DNA from: Chloroflexota bacterium | GTDB lineage: Bacteria > Chloroflexota > UBA6077 > FW602-bin22 > CADDYW01 | Assembly: GCA_902810745.1 (NCBI GenBank) | Contig: CADDYW010000014.1 | Coordinates: 1-64,000 of the forward strand | Reading direction: 5' to 3' | Length of the DNA stretch: 64,000 nucleotides | In this document: positions 19,080-28,125 of the stretch, one piece after another | How positions within the stretch are numbered: position 1 is the first letter of the stretch | How the letters are laid out: each line of letters begins with the position of its first letter | Translations under genes and position numbers: made by a program | Notes under the pieces: model-generated | Database searches by the model: none | Told to the model about the DNA's origin: nothing | Seen by the model: only the letters and a program-made list of their open reading frames with translations

Positions 19080-20286
19080 TGACCCGACCCGCCCACGAAA
19101 GCCAGCGTATTCGCTCCGTACGCATCACGGATCCCACTTCGCCCCGACTCTCTTCCTGTCGCAGGCACTCGAGAAGAAAGAGGACGAAAGCAACCGTGTA
19201 CGTCAAGGGAACCGGCCACAGCCAGCGTACCAGCGCCGGCCCGACGATGAGCAGCAATGGCGGGATCACGAAGATCCCCGCGGCCACCCGTAGCGGTATC
19301 GTCCAGGAGCGCGCCAAGAGGAATGGAACCAAAAAGACACTGTACAGCGCCAACGTCTCGGGCGCGACCAGCAGCGCCGTCGCCACGGCAACCTTCCAGG
19401 TCGCGCTCGCATCTGGGCGCGTTCGGATGCCGTACAGCGCGGTCCCGACGAGCAATGCCAGGGCAGCCGTCCACCCCGCGATAGGAATCCGCCCGGCGAT
19501 TCCGGCACCAATCAACGAAACGTTGATCGGGTTCATCGCGGAATTCTCGGCGTGGACGAGGGCACTGACCCATTGGACGTAAATAGCGGGTCCGTACTCG
19601 AGAACCGGCAGCACCGCGAACAGAGCGGCCAGGGCAAGACACGCCCCGGACAGCTTCCGGTGTCCGGCGAGGAAGAGAAGGATCGGCAGGACGAGAAAGT
19701 TCGGCTTGACCGCCACGACGAGGCCGACGAGCAGGCCGGCGAGCCAAAGAAGGCCACGCGTCGCGCACAGCAGCCCGACGACGAGCGCAGCCATCAAGAC
19801 GATATAGAGCTGACCGTTCGCCAGCGTGCTCCAGACACCGCCAACCGCAACGGCCCAGAGGAGCCTGCCGGGTGTGACCGCGTCCGGAGCGTGTCTGTGA
19901 ACGAGCCAGAGCACCACGGCGTACGCTACCACGGACAGGCCGCGGAAGATCCACAGGCCCGCTTCCAGGGGAAGGAGCGCGAACGGCACAAACAGGAGCG
20001 CGGAAGCCGGCGCGTTGAGATTTGGATCTCCCAGGACCTGGTGTGGTGCCGGAGCAAGTACGACCACGGGCACGCGGGCGTACGGATTGGTCATAGTCAG
20101 CGCGGCCCGACCCGCGGCGACGAACGTGGCGAAGTCCATCAGCTGCGACGGCACGTTGAGGACCTGCAGAATGCCAAAGACGATCGCCAGCCCATACGCG
20201 CCCCGCGTGAGGATCCAGCCCCACCGGTACTGACGGAGTGTCGTCAGGACACCCCGGATCAGGTGCGTTCGCCAGGCCTCGGCCAT
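19069..20286 (-). CDS. GT87-like polytopic glycosyltransferase
   Basis: About 405 residues with some ten hydrophobic segments. The first outer loop reads QLMDFATFVAAGRAA then MTNPYARVPV, and the middle has AVKPNFLVLP, placing it with the 7774 and 9264 products in the GT87-like group. The frame opens at 20358. Two later ATGs (20316, 20286) are better placed; I use 20286, which has AGGAAG about 13 nt upstream, but the choice is weak. It heads a three-gene minus-strand unit leading to the two DPDYWWH proteins and the mannosyltransferase-like protein. Confidence 0.7.
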   Translation of the reverse strand: MAEAWRTHLIRGVLTTLRQYRWGWILTRGAYGLAIVFGILQVLNVPSQLMDFATFVAAGRAALTMTNPYARVPVVVLAPAPHQVLGDPNLNAPASALLFVPFALLPLEAGLWIFRGLSVVAYAVVLWLVHRHAPDAVTPGRLLWAVAVGGVWSTLANGQLYIVLMAALVVGLLCATRGLLWLAGLLVGLVVAVKPNFLVLPILLFLAGHRKLSGACLALAALFAVLPVLEYGPAIYVQWVSALVHAENSAMNPINVSLIGAGIAGRIPIAGWTAALALLVGTALYGIRTRPDASATWKVAVATALLVAPETLALYSVFLVPFLLARSWTIPLRVAAGIFVIPPLLLIVGPALVRWLWPVPLTYTVAFVLFLLECLRQEESRGEVGSVMRTERIRWLSWAGRVSER

Positions 20287-20493
20287 CGGGATCTCGTCAC
20301 TTCCTGTCAATGGCATCCAGCCTAGGGCAGCACCACTCACTCGCCCTCCGTGTCCCACGTGACGCCGAACCGTAACACGTCGACCGGTCTGATCAACCGT
20401 GCCGAGATGGAACGCGGGTGGCCAAGGAGACGACCCTGCGCGGTGGCGAGTCCGAGCACTGCCGCGAGAGCAAGATCCACCCCGTCTTCGATC

Positions 20494-20525
20494 GTCCCCG
20501 GCACAGCACCGAACAGACCGGGGAC
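20494..20525 (-). terminator. Possible terminator hairpin after the large secreted protein gene
   Basis: GTCCCCGG (20494-20501) and CCGGGGAC (20518-20525) form a perfect 8-bp GC-rich stem with a 16-nt loop, starting 5 nt beyond the stop of the 20530 gene on the minus strand. There is no T-run after it, so it is a hairpin in terminator position and not a textbook intrinsic terminator. Confidence 0.4.
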
Positions 20526-20529
20526 AGGT

Positions 20530-23500
20530 TTAGCGATACACAATTGGCAGAAAGATCGGGTTCAGCACCACCACAGGCTGGCTAAGGTTGTTATCGGGCG
20601 GCGGCGTACCCGCCATCACAACCTGCCCGAGATACAAGGGCGCGTTGACGGTGACGCAAAAGTGACCTGTACTGTCGGTACTTCCCGATCCAAGGATAAT
20701 GGTTAGGCCGGTTGCATTGTTCGTTACATCATAGATATTGATGGCCACGTTAGGTGGGCCCTTTCCGCAGACGACCGTATCTCCGGGACGCAGGTAACCG
20801 ATGATCTCGACCGGGATGACGGTGATTGCCCAGGCGATCCACACGCGGTGGGTGGAGGCATCAGTGGCCACATAGTTCCACGCGTCCGTCATGGAGACCT
20901 GCCCCCCGTAGCCCTGTCCCAGCGGGATTGGCGTCTTGTTGCTACCGCTGAAGAACTGCAGCGGGCCATAGGCCGCGTACTGTCGCGGTGGGATCGGGAC
21001 GGGATTGCTCGCCACGGTCAAGAGGCTGGCGACTCCCCACCAGGGCGCAGGCGCAGCACCTCCGAGTGTGCTGTTATCCAGGTTTCCACTTCCCGTTAGC
21101 AAGGGAATGGACGCGAAGTTAATCGTTGCCATCTGGGTCGGTCCCCCATCTGGCCCTTCAGTGAACGTGGCAGTTACCGTGTCGCGAGCCTGCACATTCG
21201 GCCAGTTAGCTAGCTTTGTAGCGTCTAGCTTTATGTAGTCGCTACCGTTTCCACCAGTGTTAGACGCTACCGTCACGACCGGCGTTCCTTGGGCTGGGCT
21301 CAGGGTTACCGTGAGCGTCCGTCCGGTCGCGTTATCCCAGTCTATTCCGTGCGTGTAATACAGCCACAGCTCAACGTATCGCTCATTCTCATTCACGCTG
21401 ATCGCGCGACCATAGTATGTGAACACCCTCGTACCATCAGCGTGGAGCACGTAAATACGCCCACCGTCGCCAATGTTGAAGACCGGTGTCCAGGTTCCCT
21501 GGTTGCAACCACCATCCGTCGTCACGAACGGACTGCCGGTCATAAAGCTGCCATTCCCGCTAACGGTGGCCTGGAAGTAGGCCGTCGGATTTTTCTGCGG
21601 GATGACCTTCACCGTCGAACCAGGCGGCGCCTGGCCAGAGATGAAGTCTGCATCGGCGTTGAGTTGACCGCCGATCTCGTCGACTGGAATCCTCAGGCTT
21701 ACGCCGGGCGCGGTTACCGTGACAACATCGCCAGGAGCGATGTTTTGCGAAGGGGTTACATTGAAGTAAGAGTTCACATAGAGCTGGAAGGCACCCAGAT
21801 AGATGAGAATAGGGCTTACTGTCTGCTGGTCCTTGACCGTTCCGGTCGAGTCAAGCAGCGTGACCGTGGCGGTGTCCGTACTATTCGCAACCCACCCCTC
21901 GATGAAGGGATAGTGTGTCATGACATCGGCCGTCGGCGCTGCGAACCCGATGTACACATAGTTACCCTTCGGATCCTCGAACCCGAGTGTCCCGAAACTG
22001 CCGGGCTGCAAACGGAAAACTCCGTTCTGCCCACACGTGAAGGGATTCGAGACGAACTGGCCGGTTGTTGCATCGGTGGTCAGGGTTTGCTTCACGTAAT
22101 GGGCGCTAAAGGACTTCGACATGTACCCGTCCGTATCATTAACCCCTAGATCTACGGGAGTAGAGGGCGGGCCCACGCCCGTGACCTGATTCGTTCCGAG
22201 GTTGATCGTCGCGGTCAACGGACTGACGTTGACCGTGATCACGTGCGGGTTCTGGTTTATCTGGGCTTGAATTGTGCTGTTCGGGCTAATCAGCACGGGG
22301 GTCGTGGTATCAAACGGTGTGCCCCCGGTGATCATCAGTGTCGTTCCGCCGGGATTCAGGGTGATCGTCTCGACGATTGGCGGACGGGGGACAGTAACAC
22401 CAGGGGCGGTCAGGCCACCAACGGGGCCAGGAAGCTGAAAGTCATAGCCGCGAATCTTCGTACCATTTTCGAAAGCCTGCAACGTGTAGCCGTAAGCGGT
22501 ATAAACTTCGTTACCTCCCGGGTGTTCCACTCGAATCCACCCGGTCGCCCCCGGATTGAGATTCACGGTGGTCGTGGGCGTGCACGACGGACTGGGCTGA
22601 GCACCACTGGCTAGCTTGCACCAGCTCGAGACGGTAAAGCCAAATGACCCGTTCCCCGAAGGAGTAAATCCCCGATATGTCGATGGATCCAGGTACTGAG
22701 AGCCGATCGCGAGGCCTCCGGTGGTGACCCACACTGTAGATCCTGGCTCGATAATGTAAATCGCGCCGCTCACTGTATCCTGTCGATAGCTCTCCCACCC
22801 ATCGATGTCGTCAACTGTGATGCGATTGGTCGATGATGTCCCGTTCCCCGTCGTGACCACCTGAACGACATCATGCGGCATAATGTTGACCGCGGGAGTA
22901 CAGTTTCCCGCATTGACAGACGGATCCGGCCTGGTGGGATCGGAGGGATCAGGCTTGACGAATACCGTCTCGAAGTACAGGACCGAATTGTCGATGACCA
23001 CGTAGTTAGGTCCCGACGTTCGCGCAAGCTGACACGGAACGCCGATCTGGGTCGTACCGTCCGACGCAAAGAGCTTGATGTCAATGCTGAGCCCACCGGT
23101 ATTCACGTAGCCCCACATGAACGGCGTAAATACCTGGATATAATCGATCGAGGAAACTGATTGGGTGCTCAAATTATTCTTCAGGGGATTGCCCGCCGCT
23201 GAAATTACCTCTGGCTCAATCGACTCCACCAGAGGATTCGTAGCAAGCGCAGCCCGACCGGCGTCGCTGAGCTGAACACGAAAGACGTTCTGGACATCAT
23301 CGTAGGCGTAGGTACCGGCTTTTCCCGCCGCTGCCAGATTGTCCAGAATGGCGCTTATCTGGGCGCGTTCCCGCTCGTGGATCTCGGCATCGACGTTCTG
23401 GTTGGCACGCGTGACCGCTACTACCCAGGTTGGATTCCCCAAATGTACAACGTAGGAGTGGAATGGCTTCGACCCTCCCAAAGCATCATCCGGACCTGGC

Positions 23501-23700
23501 GGCGCAAGTGCGGGTTGCGCCGAGACCGATGCGGAACTCGCCAGCAACGTCACAGTCAGGAAAACGGCGAGTAAGTGACGCAATCGTGTCGAGAGACGTC
23601 TACCGCGTGTGGACGATGGCCTCTTCCGGTCAGCCGCCGCAGGCCCAAGAGATCGCTCACCGGTCGTCAGTCCCCGTCGAAACCAGCCGAACCCGCGCAC
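20530..23700 (-). CDS. Large secreted beta-rich protein with I9-like N-terminal domain
   Basis: A 1056-residue exported protein. A long basic N-region (residues 1-42) precedes a hydrophobic signal core and an ASVSA-type cleavage site near residue 61. Residues ~81-164 (SYVVHLG ... NPLVESIEPE) resemble the inhibitor I9 propeptide domain of subtilisins, but no protease domain follows. The rest is Gly/Thr/Val/Asn-rich and beta-like, with repeated units resembling bacterial Ig or carboxypeptidase-regulatory folds. The C-terminus is IFLPIVYR, a tail type I recall at the ends of Chloroflexota exported proteins. GTG 23700 has GGAGGTGA three nt upstream. Confidence 0.65.
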   Translation of the reverse strand: MRGFGWFRRGLTTGERSLGPAAADRKRPSSTRGRRLSTRLRHLLAVFLTVTLLASSASVSAQPALAPPGPDDALGGSKPFHSYVVHLGNPTWVVAVTRANQNVDAEIHERERAQISAILDNLAAAGKAGTYAYDDVQNVFRVQLSDAGRAALATNPLVESIEPEVISAAGNPLKNNLSTQSVSSIDYIQVFTPFMWGYVNTGGLSIDIKLFASDGTTQIGVPCQLARTSGPNYVVIDNSVLYFETVFVKPDPSDPTRPDPSVNAGNCTPAVNIMPHDVVQVVTTGNGTSSTNRITVDDIDGWESYRQDTVSGAIYIIEPGSTVWVTTGGLAIGSQYLDPSTYRGFTPSGNGSFGFTVSSWCKLASGAQPSPSCTPTTTVNLNPGATGWIRVEHPGGNEVYTAYGYTLQAFENGTKIRGYDFQLPGPVGGLTAPGVTVPRPPIVETITLNPGGTTLMITGGTPFDTTTPVLISPNSTIQAQINQNPHVITVNVSPLTATINLGTNQVTGVGPPSTPVDLGVNDTDGYMSKSFSAHYVKQTLTTDATTGQFVSNPFTCGQNGVFRLQPGSFGTLGFEDPKGNYVYIGFAAPTADVMTHYPFIEGWVANSTDTATVTLLDSTGTVKDQQTVSPILIYLGAFQLYVNSYFNVTPSQNIAPGDVVTVTAPGVSLRIPVDEIGGQLNADADFISGQAPPGSTVKVIPQKNPTAYFQATVSGNGSFMTGSPFVTTDGGCNQGTWTPVFNIGDGGRIYVLHADGTRVFTYYGRAISVNENERYVELWLYYTHGIDWDNATGRTLTVTLSPAQGTPVVTVASNTGGNGSDYIKLDATKLANWPNVQARDTVTATFTEGPDGGPTQMATINFASIPLLTGSGNLDNSTLGGAAPAPWWGVASLLTVASNPVPIPPRQYAAYGPLQFFSGSNKTPIPLGQGYGGQVSMTDAWNYVATDASTHRVWIAWAITVIPVEIIGYLRPGDTVVCGKGPPNVAINIYDVTNNATGLTIILGSGSTDSTGHFCVTVNAPLYLGQVVMAGTPPPDNNLSQPVVVLNPIFLPIVYR

Positions 23701-23831
23701 GAGTCACCTCCACGTCTCACAACGTCCAGCCAGGGGGTTGGAGCGTGCGCCCATTGTAACTGCGGTGCTGCCCGGTAGCAAGCTTGGATTTTCTAATGCG
23801 ACTGGGATCACCCCCTGTTGATCGTCACGCC

Positions 23832-23840
23832 TGGTATAAT
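23832..23840 (+). promoter_or_regulatory. Extended -10 promoter for the GT2 gene
   Basis: TG-G-TATAAT at 23832-23840 is a perfect extended -10 element on the plus strand in the divergent gap between the large secreted protein gene and the GT2 gene. No good -35 is visible, which is usual for extended -10 promoters. It would give a ~130-nt leader before the ATG at 23980. Confidence 0.5.
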
Positions 23841-23979
23841 CACACTCGCGCTGTCCAGGGCGGCGACCGGCGCTCTGGCGATTCATGAAGGCAGGGGCTC
23901 CGCGGCCACGTTCTGCACCAGACGTGGTCTTCTGGAGCCGTCTCTGCGTCCGCGCCCCTACATCCGCCTCGGGACGACA

Positions 23980-25053
23980 ATGGGTAGCACTGAATCCAGG
24001 GCGCGCGGCTCCTGCCGCGCGTCCGATGCGCCAGGCCACCTCGTCTCGGTCGTCGTCGTCAACTGGAACGGGGCCCGGCATCTCGACGAGTGCCTGGCGT
24101 CCCTCCGGGCGCAGACGGCCCGCGACACGCTCGAGGTCATCGTCGTCGACAACGGGTCGACCGATGGCTCGCTCGAGATCCTGCACCAGTACGCCGACCT
24201 CGCCCGCGTGATCCGAAACGAGACAAACGTCGGTTTCGCCGCCGGCTGCAATCAGGGAATCCGCGCGAGCACTGGCGTCCACGTCGCGCTCCTCAACAAC
24301 GACGCGGTCGTGACGCCGACGTGGCTCGCGGAGCTGATCAGCGCCATGGACACCGCTCCCGACATCGGTGCCTGCACGTCGAAAATCCTGTCCTACGACG
24401 ATCACTCGGTCTTCGACAACGCCGGGCACGCCGTGTTCGGCGATGGCCTTACCCGTGGACGCGGACGCCTGGAGATCGACCGTGGACAGTACGATCGGGA
24501 AGAAGAGGTTTTCTGCTTCAGCGGCTGCGCCGCGCTCCTGCGACGCGCCATGCTCGACGACGTGGGACTCTTTGACGAAAGCTTCTTCGCCTACTGCGAA
24601 GACGCCGACCTGGGGTTCCGGGCGCGGCTTCGCGGTTGGCGGTGTCTCTACGTGCCGACGGCGGTCGCGTACCACAAGTTCTCGGCTTCGAGCGAGGCGT
24701 TTTCGCCGTTCAAGGCGCTCCACGTCGAACGCAACCGCCTCTGGCTCGCCCTTAAAGATCTTCCCCTGCCGCTGCTGGTGCTCAGTCCGTTCTACACGGC
24801 GCAACGCTACTGGTGGCAGGCGTACGGAGCACTGACCGGGCGCGGCGCCAGCGGACGATTCACCGAGCGTCATTCGCGATGGGCTCTCGTCCGCATCCTG
24901 GTCACGGCCTACGTCCAGGCGCTGGCGGGCCTTCCCCGTGCCTGGCGCGAACGCCGCGTCGTCCAGTCCCGACGCACAGTCTCGGCGATAGAGGTCTGGC
25001 ACTGGTTTCGATCCTTCGGCATCTCCGCGCGAGAGATTGCGCTCCTCGAGTGA
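23980..25053 (+). CDS. GT2-family glycosyltransferase (rhamnosyltransferase-like)
   Basis: A 357-residue cytoplasmic GT-A glycosyltransferase. It has the N-terminal VVVVNWNGARHLDECLASL, the nucleotide-binding VDNGSTDGS, the NNDAVV motif in DXD position, and a FSGCAALLRR ... CEDADLGFRARLRG segment typical of WbbL-like rhamnosyltransferases. The C-terminal ~90 residues include one or two hydrophobic stretches that may dock on the membrane. The open frame begins at 23818, but the translation before the ATG at 23980 is unlike protein and overlaps the promoter. It is likely to work on the same surface glycan as the membrane enzymes upstream. Confidence 0.85.
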   Translation: MGSTESRARGSCRASDAPGHLVSVVVVNWNGARHLDECLASLRAQTARDTLEVIVVDNGSTDGSLEILHQYADLARVIRNETNVGFAAGCNQGIRASTGVHVALLNNDAVVTPTWLAELISAMDTAPDIGACTSKILSYDDHSVFDNAGHAVFGDGLTRGRGRLEIDRGQYDREEEVFCFSGCAALLRRAMLDDVGLFDESFFAYCEDADLGFRARLRGWRCLYVPTAVAYHKFSASSEAFSPFKALHVERNRLWLALKDLPLPLLVLSPFYTAQRYWWQAYGALTGRGASGRFTERHSRWALVRILVTAYVQALAGLPRAWRERRVVQSRRTVSAIEVWHWFRSFGISAREIALLE

Positions 25054-25076
25054 AGCGCGGCGCGAGCCGGCTTCAT

Positions 25077-25796
25077 TTACGAGAAAAGACTTACGAAGCC
25101 ATTCCCCCCGGCCGCGTGCTCCTGTGATCCAAGCAGCTTGACGTACCCCTTCTGCTGCGCAACGAGGATCGCCTGGGTCCGATCGTGGACGTGGAGCTTG
25201 CCGTAGATGTTCCGCGCGTGATTTTCGACCGTCCGCTCGCTCAGGCAGAGAATCTCGGCAATCTCGCGATTGCTCTTTCCGCGCGCCAGCAGATCCAGAA
25301 CCTTCAGCTCGCGTTCGGTAAGGCCGTCGTCGTGGCCAGCGAGGCGCCGCGGTGACTCGCTGAGAAGACGGAAATGATGCACGATCGCACTGGCGACTCT
25401 CGGCGCAAAATAGGCCTCGCCCCGATTCACGACGCGAATTGCCCGGCCAAGCTCGGCGCTGTCACAGTCCTTGAGCAGATAGCCGTCGACACCGGCCCGG
25501 ACGAGCTTGAGTGCCAGGAGATCCATGCTCAGATCGCCAATCGCGAGCATCCGCACAGCGGGAAACTCTCCTCGGATTCGCTGAGCGAGGGGTGGAGCCA
25601 GTTCTCCAGGCGGGAAGACGTCGAGCACGACAACATCAGGCGAAAGCTCCCGAATCGCGTCGAGCACGTTTGGCCCGCTACTCGTCGTGCCGATGCACTC
25701 GACGTCCGGCTCCGCGCTCAGACACTCCACGACTCCGCGGGCATAGATAGGGTAATCGTCAACGATGAGGACGCGAATCCGCGTTCCAGTAGTCAC
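25077..25796 (-). CDS. NarL/LuxR-type response regulator
   Basis: A 239-residue regulator. The receiver domain has the acidic pair Asp13-Asp14, phosphoacceptor Asp59 in VVVLDVF and a Lys in YLLKD. The GerE/LuxR helix-turn-helix is at ~161-219 (LTERELKVLDLLARGKSNREIAEILCLSERTVENH, seen in parts). The start is GTG 25796 with GGGAG 8 nt upstream; the open frame before it is non-protein-like. No partner histidine kinase is adjacent, so it is an orphan. Its targets may include the neighbouring surface-protein genes, but nothing in the sequence proves this. Confidence 0.85.
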   Translation of the reverse strand: MTTGTRIRVLIVDDYPIYARGVVECLSAEPDVECIGTTSSGPNVLDAIRELSPDVVVLDVFPPGELAPPLAQRIRGEFPAVRMLAIGDLSMDLLALKLVRAGVDGYLLKDCDSAELGRAIRVVNRGEAYFAPRVASAIVHHFRLLSESPRRLAGHDDGLTERELKVLDLLARGKSNREIAEILCLSERTVENHARNIYGKLHVHDRTQAILVAQQKGYVKLLGSQEHAAGGNGFVSLFS

Positions 25797-25924
25797 TCGC
25801 GGGTCTCCCTCGGCTGTAGTCGTGTCCTTCAGGATACCGTCTGGCGTCAGAAGCGCCATAAGGGGTTTTGCCAGACCAGCCGGGAGAAACTCCCCGAGCC
25901 ACGCGGGAAAGATTACCAAAGAGA

Positions 25925-25968
25925 AAGAGAGGAGGGGAGGCCGAGGTTGGAACCGGTCCTCGGCCTCC
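25925..25968 (-). terminator. Intrinsic terminator of the surface-protein gene
   Basis: GGAGGCCGAGG (25936-25946) and CCTCGGCCTCC (25958-25968) form a perfect 11-bp stem with an 11-nt loop. On the minus strand it begins 8 nt after the stop of the 25977 gene and is followed by a pyrimidine-rich tract CCTCTCTTTCTCTTT. This is a good rho-independent terminator. Confidence 0.75.
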
Positions 25969-25976
25969 AGCCGAAG

Positions 25977-27704
25977 CTAGCGCAGCGCTGACGAGGTGTC
26001 CCCGCGTCGGCGGATCAGCAGTCCGGCACTGACGAGCGAGAAGCCGACGGTGAAGGCCACGAAGAGCAGCCCTGACGGAGCACCACCTGTCCGCGGTAGA
26101 CCGGTGGGCCGCTGGGCCGACGCCCCGAGGACGACCGGCTGCGGCGTTGCGGTCGCCGTTGGAACTGGCGGTGGCGTCGCGACAGCACCCAGCACCGGCG
26201 GCGCTGGAGGTGGATTGCTCGGCGGCGGGTTACTCGGCGGCGTCGTCGGCGTGTTCGTTGGCGTATTCGTCGGCGTGGCAGTGTTCACCGGTGTGTTGGT
26301 CGGCACGCTGGTCGACGTACTCGTCGGGGTATCCGTCGGGATCGGCGTGTTCGTCGGCGTCGCGGTGATCGTCGGCGTGAGCGTCGGCGACTGTGTGCCG
26401 GTCGGCGTGTTGGTCAGCGTCGGCGTTACCGTCGGCGTTTCGGTTGGCGTATTCGTCGGCGTATCCGTGGGAGTGTTGGTCACCGTATTGGTCGGCGTAC
26501 TCGTCGGTGTATCGGTTGGGGTATTGGTCGGCGTGTTCGTGAGCGTCGGCGTTGCCGTCGGCGTTTGGGTTGGTGTGTTCGTCGGCGTATTCGTGGGGGT
26601 ATTGGTCACCGTGTTGGTCGGCGTACTGGTCAGTGTCTGGGTAGGCGTATTCGTCAGGGTTGGCGTACTCGTTGGCGTGTTCGTCACTGTCACCGTTAGG
26701 GTTGGCGTCGGCGTGGTCTGGATGATCGCACTCGGCTGGATACTGCGGTCCTGGTTCTTGTTTCCAGAGCCATCCAGATTCTGCGTTCGCATATGCCACG
26801 GTGCGCCGCTAATCTGCCCCGCACCGCCGCCGTTATTCGGGAGCGTCCAGTAGGCGGTCTGAGCGAGGTGACCGCCCCACAGGAGCAGGGCCGCCGACCC
26901 CGTGGTCGTAAAAGTCACCGTGATATCCGCAGAGCTGTTTCCGGTATCGGATCCAGAGTGCGTCACACCCGAGATGCTGTTGATCGTCCCACCGTAAAGT
27001 GTCAAGTTCTGCGAAACCCCGGCGAAACTCTGGGCGCCAGAGACGGGTAGTGAGTACGACACGTATGAATCGGTTGGAAACGCTGCCGTAGAAGCGGACG
27101 GGAGATGCGAAGAGTTCGCGGGCGTTCCACACAGAGACGAGACGGCTCCTCCACCTGACCCGCAAGGATCGACGTTCTCGGACACGTTATACGTCGCCAG
27201 GAAATCGTAGGCGTGGTGGCCGCCGGACGTGAAGTCGTAGTTGATGTGGATTGTATGCGACCCCGGGGTTAATCCCTCGATGGCGAGACGGAATGGAACG
27301 ACGTCGCCCTCGGCGTACGCGGAGTTGTTCTGGTTCAGGTCACCGTTCTGCCAGGCGCAGGGGCTCGTCTTGTTCGCGCACTGGTCCAGGTTCACGGTGA
27401 GGCTACTGGCTGCACTGACTGATACACTGGTCGCGGTGCTCGTCGCCGTCGCGGCATTCGGCTTGGCGGGAGCGACGGTCGGCGTTGGCGTTGCCGTCGC
27501 CGCCGCGGCCTTGGCCGTCGCGGTGGCGGTCGCCGACGCGGCGGCGGGGACGAGACTTCCCGTCCCACCGCTCACCGGCGTGCCATTTGTCTCTCCCGAT
27601 GCGCTCGCGAGCGAGGTCGCCACCATGACTGTCACAAACGCTGTGATCACCGCGACCGTCGCCACGAAGCCCAACGTGCGCGGCGGTCGCCGTCCCTTCC
27701 TCAC
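25977..27704 (-). CDS. Sortase-type surface protein with TNTPT repeats and LPRTG anchor
   Basis: A 575-residue exported protein. Residues 1-35 are a basic region plus hydrophobic signal ending in ASA. Residues ~105-325 form a folded domain with several Cys (likely ligand or adhesin domain; not recognised). Residues ~330-500 are a low-complexity stalk of Thr-Asn-Thr-Pro-Thr units, probably heavily O-glycosylated. The C-terminus has LPRTGG, then a hydrophobic helix and RRRGD, a complete sortase sorting signal. GTG 27704 has GAGAGGAGG upstream. No sortase gene is in the window. The nearby glycosyltransferases are candidates for decorating the stalk. Confidence 0.8.
   Translation of the reverse strand: MRKGRRPPRTLGFVATVAVITAFVTVMVATSLASASGETNGTPVSGGTGSLVPAAASATATATAKAAAATATPTPTVAPAKPNAATATSTATSVSVSAASSLTVNLDQCANKTSPCAWQNGDLNQNNSAYAEGDVVPFRLAIEGLTPGSHTIHINYDFTSGGHHAYDFLATYNVSENVDPCGSGGGAVSSLCGTPANSSHLPSASTAAFPTDSYVSYSLPVSGAQSFAGVSQNLTLYGGTINSISGVTHSGSDTGNSSADITVTFTTTGSAALLLWGGHLAQTAYWTLPNNGGGAGQISGAPWHMRTQNLDGSGNKNQDRSIQPSAIIQTTPTPTLTVTVTNTPTSTPTLTNTPTQTLTSTPTNTVTNTPTNTPTNTPTQTPTATPTLTNTPTNTPTDTPTSTPTNTVTNTPTDTPTNTPTETPTVTPTLTNTPTGTQSPTLTPTITATPTNTPIPTDTPTSTSTSVPTNTPVNTATPTNTPTNTPTTPPSNPPPSNPPPAPPVLGAVATPPPVPTATATPQPVVLGASAQRPTGLPRTGGAPSGLLFVAFTVGFSLVSAGLLIRRRGDTSSALR
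26230..26720 (-). repeat. Low-complexity coding repeat (Thr-Asn-Thr-Pro)
   Basis: A ~490 bp array of imperfect 12- and 24-bp units encoding TNTP/TPTN/TPTLT inside the LPRTG protein gene. The unit is degenerate at third positions, so it has been under coding selection. It is prone to length change by slippage and would vary between strains. Confidence 0.8.
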
Positions 27705-28125
27705 GATCCCCTACCTCCTCTCAAGACCTCTTTCGGATATCTCCACCACTATGAGAATATTGGGCTAGGAAAGAATTGCCATGATTGGTTCCCCCCAAAA
27801 GTACCAGGGGAAAAGTACTTAGGCTGCGCGGCTCTGCGTAGGTACAGCTCGCCAGGGCATCAAGACACGCTCTGCCCGACGGGTCCATCCCCTCGCCTCT
27901 CCGCCAGAGTGCGATGGCCAGCCAACCCGCGAGACCAGCGAAACGATACCAACCCCGGGTTGAGAAAGTGTTGAGAAACGGTTCAGGAATCGTTACGATG
28001 GCTCGCTTCCTCCGCAATTGACGAACGGGAGAGACCCCCTCTATAATCCGCCTGGCTGACTCCTTCGGCGGGACGTGGACAATGGATCATTCCCACCGAG
28101 TCAATCTGCCGAGAAGGACCCGCGG
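27705..28125. promoter_or_regulatory. Divergent regulatory region with phased repeats and a sigma70-like promoter
   Basis: On the plus strand, TTGACG (28018-28023), an 18-bp spacer and TATAAT (28042-28047) make a strong promoter for the 28126 gene. Upstream, four heptamers GTTGAGA (27959), GTTGAGA (27970), GTTCAGG (27981) and GTTACGA (27992) lie at exactly 11-bp intervals on the same strand, as in sites for OmpR/SARP-type proteins. Two AAAAGTAC copies lie at 27797 and 27811. On the minus strand a weak ATGGCA-17-TATTCT could serve the LPRTG gene. A 98-codon minus frame here is not convincing. Confidence 0.6.

Noticed and set aside
23704-25002. A 432-codon open frame on the minus strand opposite the GT2 gene
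   Set aside because: It mirrors the GT2 gene, whose motifs are unmistakable. The antisense product is Arg/Asp/Val-rich with no family resemblance, a common result of GC-rich codon use.
26230-26720. Regular short repeats considered as a CRISPR array
   Set aside because: Units are 12-24 bp, imperfect, contiguous and in frame with a coding stalk; there are no unique spacers and no cas genes.
25996-26853. Plus-strand frame rich in GVFVGV repeats
   Set aside because: Antisense of the TNTPT repeat array; regular only because the repeat unit is a multiple of three.
27721-28017. A 98-codon minus-strand frame in the divergent region
   Set aside because: No ribosome site, it covers the phased repeats, and the sequence shows no conserved-looking motif.
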